From: Gudongella sp964575895
GTDB lineage: Bacteria > Bacillota > Clostridia > Tissierellales > Tissierellaceae
Reading direction: 5' to 3'
Assembly (NCBI GenBank): GCA_964575895.1
Contig: CAZNTE010000023.1
Location: 1 to 39,212 of the forward strand
Length of the DNA stretch: 39,212 nucleotides
Made by a program: the position numbers and the translations under genes. Of the stretch, positions 17,573 to 25,846 are shown piece by piece; position 1 is the stretch's first letter, and every line of letters starts with the position of its first letter. The notes under the pieces are model-generated. The model searched no databases, was not told the origin of the DNA, and worked only from the letters and a program-made list of their open reading frames with translations.

Positions 17573-19171
17573 ATGAGAAGACTCTATACAAACGGTAAAA
17601 TCTATATTGATAAAAATAAATTTGTTGATTCAATATTAGTTGTAGATGGAATTGTTGACAGTATTGGCAGTAGAGAAGAACTAACCAACTCAAATTACCA
17701 AAAATTAATTGATCTTGGAGGAAAAACAATTCTCCCAGGATTTAATGATAGTCATTTACATGTTTCAAGTATGGGTTATGCCATGAATTCCCTAGACTTA
17801 AAATCTGCAAGATCCATAGACGAAATAATAAAAATGGGAAAAGAGCACTTGAAAAATAACCCAAAATTAACATCCCTCCAGGGCAGAGGATGGAATCAGG
17901 ACTATTTCAACCTAGGAGAGAAAAGGATGCCAGCTCGATATGACCTCGATGAAATTTCTACTGATATACCAATAATAATAAGTAGAGTTTGTGGTCATGT
18001 AGCTGTAGGTAACTCAAAATCCCTTGAACTGTTGTCAATAGACTCAAACTCATTTGTGGACGGCGGAGAAATTGAGCTAGATCTTAATGGTGAACCCAAT
18101 GGAGTATTTAATGAAAACGCAATAGGCTTACTTAGTTCAGTTCTTCCTGAAAAGTCAAAAGAAGAAAGAAAGAAAGAATTTCTCATGGCAATGGAATATG
18201 CCTTGAGTCAAGGTTTAACCTCAGTTCAAGCTTGTGATGTTTCCGGAAAAGAATACAAGGAAGTATTTGAGACCATAAATGAAATTTATCAAGAAGAAAA
18301 GTTGAAATTTAGATATACTCATCAATTTAACTTCCAAGATATTAATGAATTTGAAAAATATCTTGAAACTGAATATAAGAACACCATATATGATGAGAAA
18401 TTCTATTCAAAAGGTGCCCTTAAGCTATTTAAGGATGGTTCCCTTGGAGCCAGAACTGCTCATATGAAAAATGAATACAAGGATGCCAAAGGCGAATTTG
18501 GCGTTCAAGCCCTAAGTGATTATCAATTGCAAGAACTTTGTAATTTAGCATCACTTAATAATATCCAAGTTGTTACCCACGCTATAGGTGATGCTGCAAT
18601 TGAAAGTGTTATTTTGGCATATGAAAATACAATGAAAAATGGAGATAATAAACTTAGACATGGTATAGTCCATAACCAAATTACAAATATGGACCAACTT
18701 AGGAGGATAGCTAAATTAAATATCCCAGTTATGTATCAACCAATTTTCTTGGATTACGATAGTAAAATAGTTATAGATAGGGTTGGTGAAGAATTAGCAA
18801 GGACATCCTATGCTTTTAATACCCTTCTTAAGCTGGGAGCACCTGTAAGCCTAAGTACGGATGCACCTGTGGAAGATTGTAACCCCTTCGCAAACATATA
18901 TAGTGCAGTAAATAGAAAAGGCTTAGATGGAAGCCCTGATGAAGGTTTCTTCCCAGAAGAAAAAATGTCATTAGAAGATGCCATAGATGCTTATACATTA
19001 GGTAGTGCTTATAATGAGTTTAAAGAAGATTTCAAAGGAAGATTAAAGCCAGGATATGTGGCAGACTTTATAATCTTAGATAGGGATATTTTTTCCGTGG
19101 ATACAGTGGAAATAAAGGATATTAAAGTACTTGAAACAGTAGTTGCAGGAAGAACATTATACAAAGCTTAA
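17573..19171 (+). CDS. YtcJ-like metal-dependent amidohydrolase (amidohydrolase_3)
   Basis: This 532-residue enzyme belongs to the amidohydrolase superfamily, YtcJ branch, and hydrolyses an amide or ester bond at a metal centre. Visible ligands are the HxH motif in LPGFNDSHLHVSS near residue 62, the KLFKDGSLGARTA motif near 285, HAIGDAA near 338, HGIVHN and the late STDAPVE aspartate motif. The last 60 residues form the small beta-sandwich closing segment typical of the family. No signal peptide, so cytoplasmic. Start is ATG behind GGGAGG. Substrate unknown; N-substituted formamide or amino-acid derivatives are common guesses in the family. Confidence 0.88.
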   Translation: MRRLYTNGKIYIDKNKFVDSILVVDGIVDSIGSREELTNSNYQKLIDLGGKTILPGFNDSHLHVSSMGYAMNSLDLKSARSIDEIIKMGKEHLKNNPKLTSLQGRGWNQDYFNLGEKRMPARYDLDEISTDIPIIISRVCGHVAVGNSKSLELLSIDSNSFVDGGEIELDLNGEPNGVFNENAIGLLSSVLPEKSKEERKKEFLMAMEYALSQGLTSVQACDVSGKEYKEVFETINEIYQEEKLKFRYTHQFNFQDINEFEKYLETEYKNTIYDEKFYSKGALKLFKDGSLGARTAHMKNEYKDAKGEFGVQALSDYQLQELCNLASLNNIQVVTHAIGDAAIESVILAYENTMKNGDNKLRHGIVHNQITNMDQLRRIAKLNIPVMYQPIFLDYDSKIVIDRVGEELARTSYAFNTLLKLGAPVSLSTDAPVEDCNPFANIYSAVNRKGLDGSPDEGFFPEEKMSLEDAIDAYTLGSAYNEFKEDFKGRLKPGYVADFIILDRDIFSVDTVEIKDIKVLETVVAGRTLYKA

Positions 19172-19194
19172 GCTCCCATTTAGGGAGCTTTATT
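19170..19194 (+). terminator. terminator after the amidohydrolase gene
   Basis: AAGCTCCC (19170-19177) pairs with GGGAGCTT (19183-19190), followed by TATTT. The stem overlaps the stop codon. Confidence 0.7.
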
Positions 19195-19293
19195 TACATT
19201 TTTGTACATATTCATAATCATTTAATAATTTTATTCAATCCTAACCTGTATATTTCCCAAAAAACAAATCCAAAATAGCCTATAGAAAAATTT

Positions 19294-20277
19294 TCAAGCT
19301 ACAATTTCAGGACTTGTCTTATGCCCTAATATTTTATTTACAACTTTAAGATAAAGTGCTGCTCCTTGAATTTGAACTACAAAAGCCACAGCAACTATTA
19401 AGGCTACGTCTGAGCCTGATGTAGAGAATATTGATAAGGCAATTGCTAGTGCAATAGATAGATTCCTCATAACTGTTCCATATACTAAAGCAATTCCATC
19501 TTCCCTATTAAATAGTGCCTTGGCAATAACTGTTACCAATATAAAGCTAAATAGGTAAGCTAAGGATAATACTATTAAAATTTTAACTAACATTTCTGGA
19601 TTGGCTACTATTGTCTTAGCCCTCATCGCTGTGGATATGAAAACTATTCCTATCAAAGCTACTGTTGCAATTAAGGGGATCTTAGGTTTAAACTCCTTCA
19701 TAAACTTTTCTTGACCATATCTTTTGACTAATACCTTCTGACTTATAAATCCAATAGCCATAGGAATAAATACCACTTTAATAATTTCATTTACAATACC
19801 TCTAAAAGGAATGTCAGTAGCTGTGCCCATAAATAATCTTAAATATACTGGAGTCAATAATGACCCTAATATTAATCCAACTACCATCATCTTAATTGCT
19901 GCTGACACATTTCCTTTGGCAAACCCTGTCCATGATATAGTCATGCCTGATGTTGGTAAAAGGGCCATTAAGAGAAGTCCTATTCCTATATATTGATTAT
20001 CGGGAAATGCAAATCTCCAAATGAAGAAACCTAGGAAGGGAAATATTAAGAAATTAACTATTTGAGTTACAATATGCAACTTCTTGTTACCCCTTGCAAA
20101 TAATTCCTTGTATTTTAGTGTAACCATCATTGGATAGACCATAAAGAAAATAATAGGTGCCATTAAGCTTTTTAATGGTTGGGGATTAAAATTATAACCA
20201 TATATTACTGCTAATACCATAGTCAATGGTAAGTAAAATGTTAGTCTTTTTTGTATATGTGATAACGTATTGAACAT
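19294..20277 (-). CDS. ACR3/bile-acid-symporter superfamily permease (arsenite permease-like, lacking the key Cys)
   Basis: This 327-residue protein has about ten membrane helices and resembles ACR3 arsenite permeases. The helix 4 block ends SWTGFAKGN, matching the WNDLAKGD block of ACR3. However, the catalytic cysteine position of ACR3 is Thr109 here (LLPTSGMTIS). True arsenite export is therefore doubtful; the real substrate may be another anion. I place the start at ATG 20277, as GGAGG lies 5 bases before it; a frame-upstream ATG at 20289 overlaps that site. The promoter carries a CsoR-family-like operator. No arsR or ArsC is nearby, which also argues against an ars operon. Confidence 0.8.
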   Translation of the reverse strand: MFNTLSHIQKRLTFYLPLTMVLAVIYGYNFNPQPLKSLMAPIIFFMVYPMMVTLKYKELFARGNKKLHIVTQIVNFLIFPFLGFFIWRFAFPDNQYIGIGLLLMALLPTSGMTISWTGFAKGNVSAAIKMMVVGLILGSLLTPVYLRLFMGTATDIPFRGIVNEIIKVVFIPMAIGFISQKVLVKRYGQEKFMKEFKPKIPLIATVALIGIVFISTAMRAKTIVANPEMLVKILIVLSLAYLFSFILVTVIAKALFNREDGIALVYGTVMRNLSIALAIALSIFSTSGSDVALIVAVAFVVQIQGAALYLKVVNKILGHKTSPEIVA

Positions 20278-20298
20278 GATAACCTCCATATATTAGAA

Positions 20299-20315
20299 AT
20301 ACCCCATACGGGTAT
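20299..20315 (-). promoter_or_regulatory. CsoR-family-like operator
   Basis: ATACCCCATACGGGTAT is a 6-5-6 inverted repeat (ATACCC, five bases, GGGTAT). This is the form of operators bound by CsoR/RcnR/CstR repressors. It overlaps the predicted start of transcription of the ACR3-like gene, ideal for repression. The repressor gene is not in this window. Confidence 0.7.
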
Positions 20316-20319
20316 CTTT

Positions 20320-20348
20320 ATTATATATCAAGTTCCGTCCCTTGTCAA
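20320..20348 (-). promoter_or_regulatory. full-consensus sigma-A promoter of the ACR3-like gene
   Basis: TTGACA (20343-20348) and TATAAT (20320-20325) are exactly 17 bases apart on the minus strand. The -35 lies in the last codons of the upstream gene. Confidence 0.85.
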
Positions 20349-20632
20349 TCTCGCTTTATGCTCCTACGAACCACCTTCACAATATATAAAGTCAAAGTAG
20401 CTATTAAGAACCCAATCAATCCAAAAGTCATTAGAAACCCCTCTTTCATGGTTGGATAAGGATCGGTTACTATAATAGGTTTTATAAGATTGTATAAAAA
20501 TAAAATCAAGAAAACCAAGGGTAGAATAATTCCAGGAATAAAATTCTTTCTATTGGAGAACCCAATTTGAATCACCACCAATATCAATACAAATACTACA
20601 GTTGTCAAAGACAAATTACTTGAACTGCTCAT
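20345..20632 (-). CDS. small three-helix membrane protein
   Basis: This 95-residue protein is not recognised. It has three hydrophobic stretches (about 9-25, 32-50, 66-88) and a basic C-terminus (VVRRSIKRD), implying cytoplasmic end. Start is ATG 20632, 6 bases after AGGAGGT; a TTG just upstream is too near the site. It lies 21 bases downstream of the C39-like gene and closes the LysR/C39/membrane unit. Function unknown. Confidence 0.7.
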   Translation of the reverse strand: MSSSSNLSLTTVVFVLILVVIQIGFSNRKNFIPGIILPLVFLILFLYNLIKPIIVTDPYPTMKEGFLMTFGLIGFLIATLTLYIVKVVRRSIKRD

Positions 20633-20653
20633 CAAATACCTCCTTTAAATTAA

Positions 20654-21241
20654 TTATTCAAAATAAATAGCTCCTTTATAAAGGGATTTTCCCATTATCC
20701 AGTCCCTATATGAGTAAGTCTTCTTCTCTCCCCAGTTAGATACTGTCATATAATCCTCTCCATATATAACATCCCAGCCTGTCACTGTTACCCAGTGGTT
20801 TCTGAAATTCTTATCTGAATGGTTCCATGTAAGTAGCAAAACAGGTGAATTTAAAGCTAATCCTTGGCGAATGAATTTACTCCCTTCATCGGAATCAATT
20901 AACCATGAACAATAATGAATTTTTATATTTACCCCTCTATCCCTAGAATAACTTTCTATTGCCTTACCCATTTTGGATATTGTAGGAATTCCCCATATCT
21001 TGGGAGTAAGATACTTATATAAGTCTATCATTAGATTTATATAATCATCCTTTTCAGATCCATGATGTAGATTCCCTTTGTCTGGATGATTTTCAGACAT
21101 AAACTTAACGATATTTGCAGCGGCCACCACCCCACAACTTCTATCTGACCAGAATTTCGTTAGTACCCCTTTCTCAGACAACCAGTTCTGCTTTCCACCA
21201 AAGCTATCACCTATTTCAAAGGATTTCTGATTTATAATCAT
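20654..21241 (-). CDS. peptidase C39-like cysteine protein
   Basis: This 195-residue protein looks like a papain/C39-type cysteine hydrolase. The likely triad is Cys36 in SDRSCGVVAA, His149 in NHWVTVTGW and Asn169 in VSNWGE, with Gln18 as a candidate oxyanion residue. There is no signal peptide or membrane segment, so it appears cytoplasmic and not part of a bacteriocin transporter. It lies 18 bases after the LysR gene and 21 bases before a small membrane protein. Substrate unknown. It might process a peptide or act as a glutaminyl/peptide cleaving enzyme; the order of motifs supports only the fold. Confidence 0.7.
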   Translation of the reverse strand: MIINQKSFEIGDSFGGKQNWLSEKGVLTKFWSDRSCGVVAAANIVKFMSENHPDKGNLHHGSEKDDYINLMIDLYKYLTPKIWGIPTISKMGKAIESYSRDRGVNIKIHYCSWLIDSDEGSKFIRQGLALNSPVLLLTWNHSDKNFRNHWVTVTGWDVIYGEDYMTVSNWGEKKTYSYRDWIMGKSLYKGAIYFE

Positions 21242-21259
21242 CTTTTTCTCCTTTCATCA

Positions 21260-22162
21260 TTAAAGGTTACTCTCGTTTAAACTACTATAGAAATAATTGT
21301 AGAACTCACTTGTCTGCTCAATTAACAAGGGATTATTCAAAGTAACAAAATTAAATTCTCTAACTAAGCTGAATTGTTCTATCTCCACCCGAACTAGATC
21401 ACCCTTTAGTATCTCTTTTACAACTGCATCCTTGTAAAGGAAGGTAATTCCTAAATCCTTCATTGTCATACTTTTTATCAAATTAATATTTCCAACTTCA
21501 ATAACCCTACTAAAATCATTGAAAGTAATATTTCTTTCAGCAAGTCCTTTTTCAAGGATATCTCTAGAACCTGACCCTTTTTCCCTAGCCAATATGGTAT
21601 TTGATAGAATAGACTCTATATCTACACTTTTTTTATTAGCTAATGGATTTCTCGGACTTACTATCATTATGAAATCCTCTAACTTTAATTTACTTACCTT
21701 GAAATCATTCTTATCCACAAAACCTTCAATTAGTGCAAACTCTATTTCCCCTTTTTTTAACATGCTTAAAAGAGTTACAGTGTTGTCTATATAAATTGAT
21801 ATATCATGGTTATAGAATCTATCATAGAGTCTATCAAGTAATGGTTCAATGGAAAATTCACCAATGGTAAGTGTTGCCCCAAAATTCATATGTCTTACTT
21901 TATTCTTCAAACCTTTTATAGCTTCTTCAAAGTGAACTTCAGTTGCATTTATTTCTTTAATGTACTTAAGTAAAAGTAGCCCTTCTTTAGTTAGACTAAG
22001 ATTTCTACCCTGATAGTCAAATAACTTAATACCATACATATCTTCTATATATCTAATGTGCTGGGATACTGCAGGTTGAGTGACATATAGGTTTTTGGCA
22101 GCCTTAGTATAGCTCATGTATTTACAAACTTCCAAGAATGTATTGAATCTACTATCTAACAT
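21260..22162 (-). CDS. LysR-family transcriptional regulator
   Basis: This 300-residue DNA-binding regulator has a winged helix-turn-helix at about 5-62 (MSYTKAAKNLYVTQPAVSQ, a LysR signature) and a C-terminal effector-binding domain. It resembles regulators of the CysB/YeiE type. I place the start at ATG 22162, 3 bases after GGAGGAG; an upstream ATG at 22174 has no ribosome site. It is divergent from yeiH by 99 bases, the usual layout for a LysR regulator and its target. It probably regulates yeiH and perhaps itself. Confidence 0.88.
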   Translation of the reverse strand: MLDSRFNTFLEVCKYMSYTKAAKNLYVTQPAVSQHIRYIEDMYGIKLFDYQGRNLSLTKEGLLLLKYIKEINATEVHFEEAIKGLKNKVRHMNFGATLTIGEFSIEPLLDRLYDRFYNHDISIYIDNTVTLLSMLKKGEIEFALIEGFVDKNDFKVSKLKLEDFIMIVSPRNPLANKKSVDIESILSNTILAREKGSGSRDILEKGLAERNITFNDFSRVIEVGNINLIKSMTMKDLGITFLYKDAVVKEILKGDLVRVEIEQFSLVREFNFVTLNNPLLIEQTSEFYNYFYSSLNESNL

Positions 22163-22261
22163 GGTCTCCTCCATAATTTATATTTATCGATACATAACTA
22201 TTTATAATTATATATTATATTGTTTCAATGTTAAAATCAATATTATAAAGGAGTTGATTAT
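22163..22261. promoter_or_regulatory. LysR/yeiH divergent control region
   Basis: The 99-base gap is very AT-rich. ATAAT-TATAT-ATTAT is an inverted repeat near 22206 that could be a LysR site, but AT-richness makes chance likely. The AAAGGAG site of yeiH lies at its end. Confidence 0.4.
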
Positions 22262-23269
22262 TTGTTCACATCTCAGAAGGTTATGCCTGGAATATTATTA
22301 TCTATTATGGTTTCAATAATTTCAATCAACATCTCGGAATTAATACCCAATCATATAATTGGTGCTAGTGTGCTTTCTTTACTTTTAGGAATGATATTAA
22401 ATCCGCTAGTATCTAGATACCCTATTTTTGTTAATGGTTTAACATTTACTTCAAAAAAGATACTTAAATTTGCCATAATATTAATGGGGGCTAGTTTAAG
22501 TTTTACACAAGTGGTTCAAGTTGGTAAATTTTCTCTTATAGTTATGACTTTTACTCTTGTTACAGCTTTTGGTTTTGGTTACATATTAGGTAGAGTTTTT
22601 AAAATGGATTGGCGTTTGTCATCTCTTATCTCTGCTGGTACAGGAATATGTGGTGGATCAGCAGTGGCAGCCATTGCTCCTGTAATTGATTCGGATGATT
22701 CACAAATCGCTTACGCTATTTCAGCAACATTCATATTTGATGTAATCATGGTAATTCTATTTCCCCTTATGGGAAGATATTTTGGTATGAACGATCTTGG
22801 CTTTGGCCTATGGACAGGAACAGCAGTGAATGATACATCTTCCGTTGTAGCTGCTGGTTATGCCTTCTCTGATATAGCTGGCAATTATGCAGTTATTGTT
22901 AAACTTACTAGAACCCTATCCATCGTTCCAATTGTAATTATTTTTTCAATTATAAACTCAAAAGTCAAAAACTTAAATAATCGAAAAAGAGAAAAATTAA
23001 ACTTAAGTACTATTTTCCCCTACTTCATATTATTTTTCTTGATTATGGTAGGTATAAAAAGTACAGGACTTATTTCTCAAGCTATGAGTACAAACCTATC
23101 CTCCTTGAGTAAATTTTTAATGGTGATGTCCTTAGGTGCAATCGGTCTTAAAACAAATTTTTCAAAATTAAAGGGCTCAGGAATATTACCCATGGTTCAT
23201 GGTTTTATCATTTCAAGTTTGGTTGTAATAGTCTCTTTTTTAGTCCAGGCAATCCTTGGTCAGTTATAA
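22262..23269 (+). CDS. yeiH: YeiH/UPF0324 family putative anion (sulfate) exporter
   Basis: This 335-residue membrane protein of the YeiH (UPF0324, formerly 'putative sulfate exporter') family has about 10 helices. Markers are SAGTGICGGSAVAA near residue 127, with a conserved cysteine, and WTGTAVNDTSSVVAAGYAFS near 190. Start is TTG at 22262, 8 bases after AAAGGAG. The real substrate of the family is unsettled. It is divergent from LysR and lies 62 bases before psuK, with no terminator between, so the three may form one operon. Confidence 0.85.
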   Translation: MFTSQKVMPGILLSIMVSIISINISELIPNHIIGASVLSLLLGMILNPLVSRYPIFVNGLTFTSKKILKFAIILMGASLSFTQVVQVGKFSLIVMTFTLVTAFGFGYILGRVFKMDWRLSSLISAGTGICGGSAVAAIAPVIDSDDSQIAYAISATFIFDVIMVILFPLMGRYFGMNDLGFGLWTGTAVNDTSSVVAAGYAFSDIAGNYAVIVKLTRTLSIVPIVIIFSIINSKVKNLNNRKREKLNLSTIFPYFILFFLIMVGIKSTGLISQAMSTNLSSLSKFLMVMSLGAIGLKTNFSKLKGSGILPMVHGFIISSLVVIVSFLVQAILGQL

Positions 23270-23331
23270 CTGTGATTAAAAATATTTCTTGGGTATTAAT
23301 TATCTAATAATAATGAAAAGAAGGGATGCTT

Positions 23332-24273
23332 ATGAATACTACCAAAAATATATGTGTTATCGGTGGATGTAACATGGACATAGTGGGTTTCCCCAAGGAT
23401 GTTTTAGTAAGAAAGGATTCAAATCTTGGTTCAGTTCACCTATCTCCCGGAGGTGTAGGTAGAAACATAGCAGAAAACATTGCCCTCCTTGGATTAAAAG
23501 TAGACATGTTTTCAGCTGTAGGCAATGATGTAAATGGGGATGCAGTAATTAGGTCCACAGAAAACTCAGGGGTAAATATGACTTATGTTAGAAAAGTTGA
23601 TTTTCCAACTGGTACTTATCTTGCAGTCCTTGATGAAAATATGGATATGGATATAGCCATAAATTCAATGGAAATACTTAAATTTATAGACATCGACTAC
23701 GTAAATTCACATTATACTTCTATTATGGATAGTGATGTCATAGTAATAGATGCAAATCTACATTATGAAACTTTTAAGTATATAGTTGAGACCTTTAGAA
23801 ATAAAGTTTTATTCCTTGACACTGTATCCACTATTAAGGCTTCTAGAATCAAAGAATTCATAGGATGTTTTCATACTATTAAACCAAACAAACTAGAATC
23901 TGAAACCCTAACTGGAATAAAAATAACTGATTTAAACAGTTTGAAAAAATCATCTGATTTTTACCATGAAAGAGGAGTTGTAAATGTTTGTATTTCCATG
24001 GGCCCAGATGGTGTATACTATAGCGATGGAGTAAATCAGGGAATTGTAAAGGCTAAGTTTATGTTGCCTAAGAATGCAACCGGTGCAGGAGACGCCTTTC
24101 AAGCAGGTCTAGTTTACTCATACATTAATGAATTTTCAATTATCGACTCAGTTAAGTTTTCCACCGGAGCTGCCATAATGGCCATGAGTAGTGAAGAAAC
24201 TATTAACAAGAACATTAATATTGAATCAATAAAGGAATTTATAAAAGATTTGGAGGTAATTACAAATGATTAA
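23332..24273 (+). CDS. psuK: PfkB-family pseudouridine kinase
   Basis: This 313-residue ribokinase-family (PfkB) enzyme phosphorylates pseudouridine to pseudouridine 5'-phosphate. It begins NICVIGGCNMDI, includes LSPGGVGRNIAENIALLG (PfkB 1 motif) and NATGAGDAFQAGL (PfkB 2 motif with catalytic Asp). The start is ATG 23332, 6 bases after GAAGGG; an upstream ATG at 23326 is too close to that site. Its 3' end overlaps psuG by 8 bases. The adjoining glycosidase sets the substrate as pseudouridine rather than ribose or fructose. Confidence 0.9.
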   Translation: MNTTKNICVIGGCNMDIVGFPKDVLVRKDSNLGSVHLSPGGVGRNIAENIALLGLKVDMFSAVGNDVNGDAVIRSTENSGVNMTYVRKVDFPTGTYLAVLDENMDMDIAINSMEILKFIDIDYVNSHYTSIMDSDVIVIDANLHYETFKYIVETFRNKVLFLDTVSTIKASRIKEFIGCFHTIKPNKLESETLTGIKITDLNSLKKSSDFYHERGVVNVCISMGPDGVYYSDGVNQGIVKAKFMLPKNATGAGDAFQAGLVYSYINEFSIIDSVKFSTGAAIMAMSSEETINKNINIESIKEFIKDLEVITND

Positions 24274-25183
24274 GTATCTGGATTTAAGTAAGGAAGTTAA
24301 GGAAGCTTTAGACAATAATAAGCCAGTTGTAGCTTTAGAATCTACAATCATTTCCCATGGTATGCCCTATCCTCAAAATGTGGAAACTGCTCTTAAGGTG
24401 GAAGAGATTATCCGCTCAAAGGGTGCGATCCCTGCTACAATAGGTATAATAGGCGGAAGGCTCAAGGCTGGACTAACCAATGAAGAAATTGATTATATGG
24501 GTAAAACTAAAGGGATTGCTAAAGTTTCGAGAAGGGATATTCCCTTTATAGTATCCAATAAAAAAGATGGTGCCACAACAGTTGCATCAACCATGATTAT
24601 TGCAGCCATGGCGGGAATAAAAGTATTTGCAACAGGAGGAATTGGCGGAGTTCACAGAGGTGCAGAAACTACTATGGACATATCTGCTGATCTTGAAGAA
24701 CTAGCTATGACAAATGTTGCAGTGGTTTGTGCTGGAGCCAAATCCATACTGGATATTGGTTTAACCTTAGAATACTTAGAGACTAAGGGTGTGCCTGTAC
24801 TGGGCTATAAGACAGATGAATTGCCTGCATTTTATACAATAAAAAGTGGATTTAAAGTTGATTTTAATATGGATTCACCTAAGTCCATAGCTGATTTGAT
24901 TCACACAAAGTGGTCCCTATCACTGGATGGTGGCGTTTTAATTACAAATCCAATTCCAAAAGAATTTTCCATGGATGAAGCTCTAATTGAAAAGGTCATT
25001 AGTGATGCTGTTATAGAGGCTAGTAAATTAGGCGTGAAGGGAAAAGAAACAACTCCATTCCTGTTGTCAAAAATAAAAGAAATCACCAAAGGTGACTCCT
25101 TAGACTCAAATATTCAATTAGTGTACAATAATGCAAGATTAGCTGCTGAAGTAGCAGTAGAATTAACAAAGCTGGATGCCTAG
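24266..25183 (+). CDS. psuG: pseudouridine-5'-phosphate glycosidase
   Basis: This 305-residue enzyme cleaves the C-C glycosidic bond of pseudouridine 5'-phosphate to uracil and ribose 5-phosphate. Family motifs are ALESTIISHGMPYPQN near residue 25, GTIGIIGG region, VSRRDIPF, and FATGGIGGVHRGAE near 130, with Mn-binding and catalytic Lys residues in the conserved regions. It is translationally coupled to psuK (8-base overlap, GGAGG site inside psuK). Together they complete pseudouridine salvage from RNA breakdown. No pseudouridine permease is seen, unless YeiH serves. Confidence 0.95.
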   Translation: MIKYLDLSKEVKEALDNNKPVVALESTIISHGMPYPQNVETALKVEEIIRSKGAIPATIGIIGGRLKAGLTNEEIDYMGKTKGIAKVSRRDIPFIVSNKKDGATTVASTMIIAAMAGIKVFATGGIGGVHRGAETTMDISADLEELAMTNVAVVCAGAKSILDIGLTLEYLETKGVPVLGYKTDELPAFYTIKSGFKVDFNMDSPKSIADLIHTKWSLSLDGGVLITNPIPKEFSMDEALIEKVISDAVIEASKLGVKGKETTPFLLSKIKEITKGDSLDSNIQLVYNNARLAAEVAVELTKLDA

Positions 25184-25192
25184 GCATCCAGC
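25171..25192. terminator. bidirectional hairpin between psuG and the PII-like gene
   Basis: An 11-bp perfect palindrome, GCTGGATGCC on each side of the central TA, spans the psuG stop codon. T-rich flanks on both sides support bidirectional use between convergent genes. Confidence 0.7.
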
Positions 25193-25201
25193 TTCTATTC
25201 T

Positions 25202-25846
25202 TTAGTCCTCATATATTCCATAGGTTCTATTTAAGTTCTGTACATATAGTATACCATTCCCAGGCTTTTCTAATTCTAAGCGCTCTGCAATTGTACTAAT
25301 TATATTATCAACTTCAGTTGATTTAGCAATAATTACTACTATTTCTTTTTCAGGTTCAATTTCAATTCCAAAAACCTTTTGTGTTTCATGGATTCCAGAA
25401 CCTCTAGCATTTATGATTGTTCCACCTTTTGAACCTGCACTGGTTGCAGCATCTATTACATCTTCACCTTTACCCTTATCCACTATTACATTTATTGATT
25501 GATACATAGGCTCCTCCTGAATTAAATTATTTACATCACAACTTAATGAACTTGCACCTGTAACTTCACATATAGAACTGGTGTATACAATCCCATGATT
25601 TGGCTTATAAAACTCAAACTCAGTATTTAAATCATTCATCAAATCATCAACGGTAGATTCATCAACTACAATACGAAGAATCTCCCTACGTATATCCCTA
25701 AGTCCCAACATATTCAAAAGTCCATGATGTATAGTTCCATATCCTAATAAAACAGTTCCTCCCGTTACTCCATGTCTCTTGGCAGAGCTAATTATTTTAC
25801 TAGCCTTTCCAAAGTTTGATATTATAGTTATTAACTCAAGATTCAT
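25202..25846 (-). CDS. tandem PII-like regulatory protein
   Basis: This 214-residue protein contains two PII-like domains, about residues 2-95 and 115-212. Each shows the PII GGT motif (GGTVLLGYG at 29-37; GGTIINARG at 141-149) and a matching final strand (KPNHGIVYT; KPGNGILYV). PII proteins sense nucleotides and 2-oxoglutarate and bind transporters. The classic uridylylated tyrosine motif is not seen. Start is ATG, 8 bases after GGAGGG, and overlaps the DUF1538 gene by 11 bases. It probably gates that membrane protein; the ligand is unknown. Confidence 0.85.
   Translation of the reverse strand: MNLELITIISNFGKASKIISSAKRHGVTGGTVLLGYGTIHHGLLNMLGLRDIRREILRIVVDESTVDDLMNDLNTEFEFYKPNHGIVYTSSICEVTGASSLSCDVNNLIQEEPMYQSINVIVDKGKGEDVIDAATSAGSKGGTIINARGSGIHETQKVFGIEIEPEKEIVVIIAKSTEVDNIISTIAERLELEKPGNGILYVQNLNRTYGIYED

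Noticed and set aside
19294..20277. Arsenic-resistance (ars) operon
   Set aside because: The permease lacks the essential cysteine and no arsR, arsC or arsA-type gene adjoins it.
22116..22319. Plus-strand frame across the LysR/yeiH gap
   Set aside because: It runs through the LysR start and the ribosome site of yeiH in another frame, and its sequence has no protein-like pattern.
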